DNA of 64,000 nucleotides from Lolium rigidum (Eukaryota; Streptophyta; Magnoliopsida; Poales; Poaceae): the NCBI RefSeq assembly GCF_022539505.1, contig NC_061510.1:223160043-223224042 (forward strand). The letters run 5' to 3'. Every line of letters starts with the position of its first letter. The first letter of the stretch is position 1. The position numbers and the translations under genes were made by a program. Positions 35,401 through 45,700 of the stretch are shown piece by piece. Below the pieces are notes generated by a model. The model ran no database searches, was not told the DNA's origin, and saw nothing but the letters and a program-made list of their open reading frames with translations.

Positions 35401-37800
35401 GTCTTGCGATGGTGGTAGTATCGTAGTACAGACCTTGTGCTTGCGCGTCTTTTACCGCACCTTTCAACATCAAGTACTTGGTCCAGGAACAATCTTTTGT
35501 CGGATGGTTTGCCGGCTTCGCCGGATTCGGAGTGTGCCACCGGCATGGTTTGTTCCATTGCCGATTCCATGGTGTATCTTGCATGTTCTTGCCAATTCTT
35601 TTTCTCGCCCTATGGCTTCTTTTCAACCCATTGTTTTTTAGGACCCGCCCATGGCTGTGATCCGGTTTTTGCCTCCGGCTTCCGTCGGCGCCGAAATTAT
35701 CCTGCACCGCGGCTACTTGTTGCCCGTACCTTCTATCCGTAAAATCTTCCCTTCTCTTGTTGTGCCGGTTATCCCGGTACTGCTCTTGGCGCTGCTGTGG
35801 CTGGTTCGTTTGTTCCGGCTCAGCTTGTACTGCCGGTTGCATTGGGTATCCCAATGAGTAGTTATCCGCTACACGTATCATTTCTGCCATAGTTGTTGGC
35901 ATGTTTCTCTGTAGCTTTTGCCACAGCGGTGAACCTCTTATGCACCCATTGCAAAACCAAGCAATAGCTTGCGCCTCGATTACTTCTTCACAAGAGTTTC
36001 TTATGGAGTTCCACCGGGTCAGATAATCTAGATCTGTTTCATGCTGGCGCTGCACGCACAAGGCGAGCTGCTGCGGCCTGTTTGGCCTCCGGTAGGTACT
36101 GCTGAAGTTACTCACAAAAGCTTCCTCAAAGTCCAGCCAACCATTTATGCTTCCTGCCGGCAAGTTGTTTAGCTAGATGCGCGCTGGTCCTACCAGGAAA
36201 GATGGTACAATTCTCACGGCCCAGCGCCGGTTTCCTCCAACGGTAATGGTTCCTCCGCCACCAGCAACATAAACTGCGGTCACGTAATCCGCAAGCCAGT
36301 CTTCCGGCTTAGTGGTGCCATCGTATGTTTTTGTATCACGGAGCAACATGAAGTTGCGAACCGGTGGTTCCTCTTTCATGATCCGTGGGCCAAAGCACTT
36401 TGGGCCAGGAGGACCTTCTGCCTCGATCATTTCCGATAAGTACACCCTATCCAGCATGTGCCTCGCGTCCCGATCTGGTAGGCATCTTTATCCTAGCCGT
36501 GGCCCCAATGGGTTCCGGTAGGCTGCAACTCTTTCAATTCCTGAATCAGCTTCGTCGTAACGTTCCGGTACCGCGGCCCTTGCCTGCCGATACCTTGGCG
36601 GAGGCATTTCCTCTTCCACATACGCTGCTCGTGGTGCACGGTCATTTTGCCCGCTTTCTTCTCTAGCGGCATATTCATTTCCGGCGTAGCCCTTTCCGGC
36701 ATAACCGCGACCTGCCCCTTGGCTTTTTTCTACCGGCCTCGTGTCGCCCGACTTGTTGTTTTCCGGTAAGCACCGGATCGTACACAGTCATTTGCTGCGC
36801 ATTCACTCCTTTTTCTTTTCTTTTGTCCGGATGGGGGGACGATGCCTGCCCATGGGACTTGCTTCCGGCATTATTTGTAGAACGCACAGACTTTGAAGCC
36901 GTAGCTTTGTTTACCTTAGCAAGCTCAGCATTTTGTTCCTGAATCATGTCAAGCAACTCCCTAACACGATCCTGTTGTTTAGCTAAAGCATCTCCGGTAA
37001 GCGATTCACACAGCTCTACTGCAGCCCTAGCAGCTTTTATGGTTTTATCCGGACTAGTATACTTAGGTTTCTCTACCATGCTCAAAGATACAGAGGTACT
37101 CTTTCCGGCGAGAACTTCCTTACGCAGATCATGATCTAGGTTGCGAGCCCTAAGCCGGTTTTCCGGTATACTGGCAGCCTGAGCGCTAACAGAAGCAAAG
37201 CCATGGGCAGCGTTATACTCATGTAGGGTTAGGTTCAGCTCGCCCGGATGATGTCCGCGCCTGCGGAGAGCAGCTTCTGTTGTTGCGCCTCCAGCTCCGC
37301 CTGAGCCGCTGCCGGATCGAGGTTCTGCGCGATGGGCGTTGCCAGCACGTTCATGGCCGCTTGGAGAGGAGTCTCCGGTGGCGCTGCGGATGCACCTGCA
37401 GCCTCCTGGTTGCGCTCGGTCGGCGGCTTGGCAGTGCGCGTGGACTTCGTCTGTCATGCGCCTTCCGCCGCAACTCCTTTGCCGGCGTCAGCCGCGCCAA
37501 CCACCAGCACCTCGACACTGCTGGCGGCGTGGCCGCTGTGAAGCGCTGACCTTGGCGGGTCCGGAGCCACCAGCACCGGCGAGAGGCGCTGGCGCTCGGG
37601 GACGGTGCCGTAGTAGACGCGGAAGCTCCCGAACTCGATGACGCGGCCGTTCTTGGGGAACTTACCTCCATTGGCGAAGCAGCCCGTGTTGTCGTTGATG
37701 AAGTCCATGGCGAGGACGCGGTCGACGAGCGCGGTGACGACACGCTCGCCGGCGATGGTGAGGAGGCCCGCCCGAATATGTACTCCAGCAAGCGCAGCTG
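35195..37800 (-). pseudogene. gypsy gag region, interrupted
   Basis: The best part is 36457-35195. It reads RNFMLLRDTKTYDGTTKPED, then a TAG at 36173-36175 in the same frame, then NGWLDFEEAFVSNFSSTYRR, YLTRWNSIRN and MIRVADNYSLGYPM of the gag capsid domain. A CRWHTPNPAKPANHPTKDC segment could be the zinc knuckle equivalent. Upstream, 37457-36675 is an Ala/Lys-rich N-terminal region with AVELCESLTGDALAKQQDRV, partly coiled-coil-like. The nonsense codon and frame changes make it non-functional. Confidence 0.7.
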
Positions 37801-37823
37801 CTGGCCCCATGGTGGGCGCCAAC

Positions 37824-38533
37824 TGTCGTCGTGGTGAACAGACAGATGCCATGGGATGGCTTAAGTTGGGGCCGAATGTGCGCTAGAGGATTCGGGTGAG
37901 GGTTTTGGTAAGGTTGGGATGGATTCCAGAAGGATTTCCTAAGAACTTGGCCTTGGCCAGAGGTAGAAGAAGAACACAAGAACTCTTTCCCCTTCAGATC
38001 TCTCTACTTCTTGATCATGTAAGGTTACAGGTTTCTGGGTACAACGTAACATATGCCCGCGATGGGGTGTGCCCCCTCTCCTTATATAGGGGAGAGGGTG
38101 GCTTACAAGGAAGAAACCCTAGGAAACCCTAATGGCATCTTTGACTAGACAAACTACTTTACAAAGCTTCTTTAGCTACCGGTGACGCCGGTATCTCTTT
38201 AATCAGGGAGGCTGACGTCCTCCGGTACCTTTTACGTCATCATCTGCTTTAGCTCCAGAGCTTCGATTAAAGCTGAAGTGCTTCGCTCATCTTTGTCCTC
38301 TAGCTCCTTAGAGAATCTTTGACCAGTCTTGCCGACGTGCTACAGTGTAGCCTGTACCGGTAATCCGGTACCTTCTTAGCTCATTCCGGTATACCCCTCC
38401 TGGGGTACCGGTATAGATTTACTTAGCCAAAAGCCTAGCTTCTCAGTCCGGAATGATCTTTAAACCGGTATCTTGATGGCTCAAACCATCCGGTTTGGCA
38501 TGCCTTTGGCATACCGGGGGTCATCCCCTAACA
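37824..38533 (-). repeat. 5' LTR of the gypsy element
   Basis: 710 bp. On the minus strand it begins TGTTAGGGGATGACCCCCGG and ends CACCACGACGACA. TATATAAG lies at about 38082-38089 on the minus strand. It is rich in CCGGTA words. The matching 3' LTR is not in the window. Confidence 0.75.
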
Positions 38534-38637
38534 CCAAATCCGGGCGAAAACGAGGATCCGAGAACACGACTTGTTCGTCCATCCGGATGGAAAAAAGGGT
38601 CCTAGGGACCTTCCCAGGAAGACGGCTGGAGATGCTC
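38534..38637. mobile_element. relic end of the PIF-like family
   Basis: CCAAATCCGGGCGAAAACGAGG ... CATCCGGATGGAAAAAAGGG ... GGAGATGCTC matches the last 110 bp of the element at 9331-11250 in the same orientation. It is followed by TAA, consistent with the TWA target site. The other end has been lost to the gypsy insertion and gap. Confidence 0.7.
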
Positions 38638-39140
38638 TAAATATGAGCTCCAGCGCTTGATTTTTTGACACATGGGACCACCTAAAATGCCAAAAAGAAC
38701 CACTTAATACTACCCCTTCCTGAGGTTTAAGGTTTATTTAAAAAAAAGTTAATCAAGTAAAATTTGATTAAACTTTTGGAAGAATCGATATATTTTATAG
38801 ATACCATATGAAAATATATTTTATTATCTACCTAATGATATTGATTTTGTATTTTGCATGTTAAAGATTTTTAATAAAAAATTGGTCAAACTTAACATAT
38901 ACAACGTTATTAAATGATTGGATGACATGATGTTTTTATTTTCTTTTGGAAAACACCTACTCCCTCAGACAGTCAGGAATATCACGTTGTAAACCAGTAT
39001 ATACAACGTTATTCTAAAGTCTAAACATACTGGTTTGGCTTGACTTCGGCGATGAAATGCACTGCTCGCCAGCAGATGATGTCACACATAATTTTTTTAG
39101 AGAATACCTCCTTCCGTCTTTTTTTTTTTTTTGCGGGTAA
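38638..39140. other. AT-rich spacer, no gene
   Basis: Contains MITE-like words (AAAGTTAATCAAGTAAAATTTG, GGTCAAACTT) and a CTCCCTCAGACAGTC end near 38960, but no complete element could be delimited. Confidence 0.4.
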
Positions 39141-39410
39141 CCTCCTTCTGTCTTTAAATAAGTGTACTTTTAGGTTTAAAGTTTGTTCCCAAAAAAGTGT
39201 ACATCTACACTATCAATGAGTTAACTAATACAATTAGCTCCTCATAATCACTTCCCAACTCCATCTCCGAATTCTCATTCCTCTCCTCCACCTCAGCCAC
39301 CAATCATCATTCTTCTTTTTCAATTAATAGAGTGGAGACTCATAAAAGATGAGAGAGAACTAAATTGTCTGCTATTTCCTAGAATTATACTTATTCGCTG
39401 ACGGAGGGAG
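39141..39410. mobile_element. Stowaway-like MITE, about 270 bp
   Basis: The left end reads CCTCCTTCTGTCTTTAAATA. The reverse complement of the right end reads CTCCCTCCGTCAGCGAATA, and TA follows at 39411. Both inner parts continue into AAGT(G/A)TA. It lies about 300 bp downstream of the ankyrin-TPR gene stop codon. Confidence 0.6.
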
Positions 39411-39705
39411 TATGTTGGAATAGACCGGATGAAAAACAATGGTTCATTCTCGTTGAAGGCTATATGGACAATGATCATTAGCTTGACATAGATCCCGAAG
39501 GAGCCACCAAAAAAACATGTATACGGACCAACATTTGTTCCGGAAATTCAGGGCATCTAGTGAGTCGACGGACTTGGTAGTTTGATGACCAGCAAAAAGG
39601 CCATCTAAAATTACCTAACTAACTTGTCTCATCTCATTCATAGCCTTCAGTTATGGGGCAGAAAAACAGGGCACCTCCGTTTCTTCACTGAGCAGCGCAA
39701 ATCAA

Positions 39706-42700
39706 TCAGGCAAGTACACCTTTCCCATACCGATGCTGGTCGAGCTGGCTACTGCCTCGATCTACCTTCAAGGATTCCAAAGCCTCCCTGCAAATTCAAA
39801 TTTTGAATGATAAGTAAAGATGCCAATCAGCTGTTCCAGGTGAAAGATCACCGTGACAAGAATTGAGAAAGATCACTGAGAGGTTGTCATTGTACGCCAG
39901 ACTTGAATGTAGCCAAAAACAAAGGGACAAGGAGTATACCGTAACCCATCTTCGATCTCGACATTCTCTGGCTCCAGTTTAAGACCATCAAGAAGTGCAC
40001 CACATGCCTTCTTATAGTCCTGAAGACAAGAGGTTATTAAATACATAAAAAGGGTTTACCACATTATATGCAGAACATGTAATACTTCAAAAAGATTTCC
40101 CACAGAAAATATAGAACCGAACTGAACATCTTATTGCACCACCTTCAGTAACATTAGAGCACTCCCTTCACGATAACAGGCCTTTGGGCAGCCAGGTCGC
40201 ATCGTCCTGAGCGCTTGAGCATCCTTCAAGGCCTCCTTCGCATCACCATAGCGAAGCCAGCATAGGCTCCTATTACAAAGCATGGTTGCATTGCCTGGGT
40301 CAAGATCCAATGCCTACAGCCAACAGACGGAAGAAGTATTAGCACAATTCTGCACATTGTTACTAGATTTTCCGGAAGGTTTCTTGTGCTAATGTGAATC
40401 ACGAAAGCTAATCGAATAGTAAACCTTCTCAGATTGGATACTGGTTTCCCAACAATTCTGCAAAACATTCTAGGAACACTACCTCGTTACACCATACCAT
40501 TTACAATTAGACAATCATCTGCCACCCCCACTTCCCAATCATAGAGAAGTACGTATTTCTCTTTGGCTTGGGGAGGTGGCATCTTCTACATCTGAACATA
40601 TCATAACTTTCGCATGCAATGACAGGTCAGCAGTCAGCACATTCAATACACCGGGTGACATTCCTACCTTCACAGGTATGATTGTAGCCAGCGATTATGT
40701 TCAGCACTCTGGTTAATGGAATAAACGTGCTCCACCTCAAGGAAAGGAAAACCTTGACAATAGATGACCAAGTTTACATGCCATTGTTGTGAGCAAGATA
40801 ACCTTATTAATTGGGTCCACCCTTGGGCATTACAAGATTGTCTAGTGCTCGCGTACATACTAAACGCAAGTTGTTCAGTCTACTTTATAACATAGCAAAG
40901 TACAAGAAAGACTCATTACAACATACTCCCACAAATGATGTGAAACTAAGTAGGCATCAGGTAACTAGCAAGTAGTAACAAAAGATGGCTAGACAGCCTT
41001 GGTTGAGCATAGAAATAATCATATACTGGGATGGGAGCTTTAAACAAGAAATAGACTAATTTATCGCCTTCCTTAGTTGGAACCACCTACAGGACACAAC
41101 TTGACCTTCCTGACTGAATCCAATTTACAGATTGACAAGACTTACCTAGAAGGATTCAGCCAGGACCCAGGACCCGGATGCCTAATAGCTACTGACACAT
41201 ATGGAATCTACTTCCTAATTCCACTGGCTTTATCTCTAAACCAATTCCATGACCATTCTTCTACTATTTCTCCTGGAAGTTATCTAGGTGTCAGATTCTC
41301 CCTGGTAGCCTTGTAAGCTGGCTGCTGTATTTGTCTTATCCTGCCCCCTACACGTATATAGGCTGTTGCTACCACTGCCACATGGCCTATGTCCACAGCA
41401 GAAATGTATAGCACGATTCGTTCTGGAACTGATCCAACTGTATCATGGATCAAAGCATGCACTATAGGAGATTACATAAATATCAGCATAACAGGATGAG
41501 GTCAGATACATTCACATATATGCAATCTCTATCGACTTCATGACATTAGCATTGTTAAGCTTCATGCACTAGCCAACGCAACCAAAAGCCCAAACTGATG
41601 GAAAGGGCTAGGCAATCTATTTATACACTTCAACACCCCTCCTCAAGTATGATGGGAAGCCAAGTCAACACGTGTAGCGTTAGAGGCAGGCTCAAGAGGC
41701 CTACACGTGCCTCTACGAGGACACCGAGGGGGCAACAACAATTTTAGGATAAATTGCGAAAGCCAGGATTTGAACTCAGACCCTGGTCTCCGATACTACA
41801 TGCACTAGCCAACGCAACCAAAAGCCCGAACTGATGGAAAGGGCCAGGCAATCTACTTATACACTTCAATAAGCATATCTGCATAACATGCAGAAAGTAA
41901 CATAGCCATAATACATGCCACTGCAAGACGAAAACAGACAAACAAGATAACATGCCATAGCAAACTTTTCCGAGCGAATAAATTCATAAACTTAAACAAG
42001 CAGGACAAGTAATATACCTCTGCATAAATTCTTGCTGCAACAAGATAGTCCCCCTTCTTGAACGCCCCATGCGCTCTAAATTTTGCACTAGCAAGCATCG
42101 CTTTCTGAAACATTGGGAACAATCAAAAATTCAGTACACCTAATCCCTTCCCTGTAACTACTTCTCTGTGAATCAATGCAATACGTCAGCTCAATAGGCC
42201 TGTTCCCTTAGATCCATAATAAGTGTCGGGGCTTTAGTTGAAATTTGGACTAAGTTGAACTAAAGCCCCGACAGTTATTATGGATCGAAGAGAGTAACAT
42301 TTACGAATTGGTCATGAAAATTAATTAATATTAAACCTCATTTCTCCCGGTCTCTTCATGAAAATAATACTCCCTCCGATCCATATTACTTGCCACTAAA
42401 ATGAATGTATCTATAATTAAAATTTGTCTAGATACATCTATATTAGTGTTAAGTAATATGAATCGGAGGAAGTAATAAAGTTAGTGTCCAGAGTTGATAG
42501 CGTTGTTTGATTTGTTTGAACTTCCACATGTTCCTACTGTCCTCCAATCTACATTGCTGATAAATGTTAGTCTGATTTGTTTCTGATACATTTTTTAACC
42601 TGTATTATCTAAATTTCTGATGACCCCATCTTGCATCCTCTACAGAATCCCCAAGAACAGCAACAAAGTCTTTAGTCACAAGCAAGTTGGGGTAGGCTAC

Positions 42701-45700
42701 TCTGCAGAATCCCCATTGGACATAATCTCATCACTAGAAACTATTATTTCCTCTTCGCCAATTTATTAGACATCATTTCACCTTCTCAAATGCTTCTCTA
42801 TCTAAATTGATTTAAAATCAACACTGAGGTTAACCCTGGCTAGGTTACTCCTTACTACAATCGAAGGAGTTCACAACACATAATTATCGTCTTGCCGATA
42901 CACACAGGGATGACAATAATTCACTATCCATGTTGCATACTACAAACTTAGCATGCAATGTGCCGTCGAAGGTCATGTCAGGAAGACTATTCAGTTGACA
43001 AGTTTAACAGAATAGATAAAGGTAAGCATTAGCCAGTTCAATATTTCAAATGTTTAACATATGAAGAAGGGAGTTTGAAGTTTGACTTCAAGTACTATTC
43101 TCAAATTGAAACAGTGAATCCAAAAAAAATCACATTAGGGAGATCTCCATCAGAAAAAAAAAAGCTAACAGCTAACATGCACAGTTGCACAGTCAACCAT
43201 TTAAATAAATGTAATAATGTTGTTCTAAATTGTACCTTCGCTGGGCGCACTGATTTTACATGGTTCATGATTCCATCAACACTCCAGTCACGTACACTAG
43301 GAATACGAGAAGTGACCGGAAATAGAACCTCAACATCTTCACGCCTGCCAGAGCGGGCAGCAATTTCTATAGGAACACGTCCTAGCTGCCAAGATAACAA
43401 GCAGGATAAACTTCACTTAGTATTTGACAACAGAAAATGACAAACTTGCAGCATACAAGGTATCTGGACAAGCATTGACATCATACATATTGTATACCCA
43501 GAATTTTATTGAACAAATATGCTGATTCCTAGATTTGTAAGATGAAGTAATATGGAGGTGCAGGCGCTGTTCAAGTGAGATGGCTAGGTAGCAGTGCTAC
43601 AGCAGATGAGAGCTCCAAATAATCCATCAAGAGTAAATTAGTATTTCCTGAAGGTTATTTGATCCATGTTTAGATATTTTTATCAAAAACTACCACTTTC
43701 AGTAATACGATCAAAGTTCCATCAACTTAGTTAGAAATTATCAAATTCCTCTCAACATAGGGGCAGGGGAGAAGAATCGATATTGCTCCATACGCCCTGA
43801 ATGGCTGAATGTATATTGGTGTTGATTGATAAAGTAGATGCAGTATTTTTTTCAAAAGAAAATACATGCAGTAGTAGATGCCATATCTTTTCTGTGACAT
43901 TTTACGCATTAGCAATTATGGTTCCTTGCCCTGAATATCAGATTATTTTTTGTTATTTGTGTCCCGGATAGGAATATTGCCAAAGGGGACCAAGACAAAT
44001 ATAAATGGTAATTTCTGCCACTTATAGTATATTAATAGATGAGTGGAACAGAGAGGCAAATGATACTTAGGGGTAGTCCTGGGTATATTTTAGGGGAATC
44101 CCTGTTGCGGTCAGAAACCCACCGGCGAGCAGCGACGGGCAACACTGTAGAGCCAGGAGGCTCCCAGGACTGCGGCTGGCCCTAGTCCCTCCGAGCGACG
44201 GCCCGCAAAGACTCGGCGTCCGATGCTGATGCAAGGGCGTGCCACCTGACCTATACCTGGTCAGGAAGGTGTTGGATGTGCCTCGCTTAGTTTCCTGCAT
44301 GGCATACACGTAAACATTAAATACGAGCCTCGATCGGCTCTCGGGTTGTCTCGTGAATCGGCTCGAGGAGCCGATCCACCCATGATCCGTACGAGGTGTA
44401 CGATCGGATGGTGGTCCTGCTTGATCAAAATAAAGCTAAAACGACCTACTACGATTTAGGGTTTTCACCGCATAATCGGAACATCCTACTCGTGATTGAG
44501 CACAGCGGCCACGCACGGTGATCGTAAACCGACCCTAGACAAGGCCTAAAACCTAACACGAAGTTGATCCTCGGAACATCTCGTCTAGGGCTAGCAAACT
44601 ACACCCTACGCGCCACTCGGATCCTTCAACCCGTTTGTAAGGCCTAACTATGCGGATGTTAAACTAATCCTTGAAGAACAAGGAGCAATCATAACGGATC
44701 GGATCTACTAAATAATGATCAAGCGGGGTGCCGCCTTACACCTAAGATAGGTGTAAGGACGGCTAGACGTCTAAGGGTTGCACGACGACAGCATATGATA
44801 CGATGAACAATGCTAACCCTAACACATCTATGATAACTACGTTGCTCGCCATCAAAAAGGCTTCAGCACGAGCAACGCATGAACGACGAATAAACGTGTG
44901 CTGCCTAGATCGCAAGATGCGATCTAGGCAGCATGATGCTTACCGGAAGAAACCCTCGAGACAAGGGAGTTGGCGATGCGCCTAGATTGGTTTGTGGTGA
45001 ACGTGATTGTTGTTTATTTCATAAACCCTAGATACATATTTATAGTCCGTAGACTTTCTAACGTGGGAATAATCCCAACCGGGCACGAGCCCAAACTCCA
45101 TCTAACCGACACGTATCCTACTATGTTACAGATACACGGGCAAACTAGCCCAAACTTTGCATATAAGGCCGATTCATGTATTTCTTCCATGTATATTCTT
45201 CAAGCCCATCTTCAATCGCGGCCACCTCTGATCCGGTCAAATTCTGGTGATAACACATGCCCCTGGTTTTGGAAATGACAATTCCAAAATCACTGCTTTT
45301 TCTTCGTCGGGTCATGTCGTGGCGGAGCGGAACCGCCGCAGATATCCTTCATCATGATGCCTTACCTCCTCCACTTCTCGCGTGACCTGGCAAATTTTTT
45401 TTCGTTGGGCACCACTTCCTCGGAAACTGCTGTGGCATTGAATCTCCACTACATCCCCTTTTATTTAACCGTTCCAAACAGTTTGCTTCTTCATCCTCTT
45501 CGCATTAGCACTCCAAAAGCCCTCCTGCGCCACCATGTCTTCTTCCTCCTCCGCCTCATCGGGTCTTTCCATCGAATCCTCCTCCTCCCGCGAGCCGACG
45601 CCGGAGTGGGGCCCGGAGGAGGTCCACGCGGCCAACATCCGCCGCGCCATCGAAGCCGGGGAGGAGTCCAGTCACGACTTCTCCGTCTGGTCTGAGCACG

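Larger units (their letters stand above)
32331..38533 (-). mobile_element. Tat-type Ty3/gypsy element, 5' part
   Basis: Minus-strand element read from its 5' LTR at 38533-37824 through gag, protease, RT, RNase H and a second RNase H to the assembly gap. Just inside the LTR the minus strand reads TGGCGCCCACCATGGGGCC, the likely primer site. A second RNase H after the first is typical of the Tat lineage. The LTR edge at 38533 abuts a PIF-like relic, so the retroelement inserted into it. Integrase and 3' LTR are not in the assembly. Confidence 0.8.

Noticed and set aside
41760..41800. tRNA-like GTTCAAATCC word
   Set aside because: No cloverleaf or anticodon arm could be drawn. It is better explained as the inside of the TRIM-like element.
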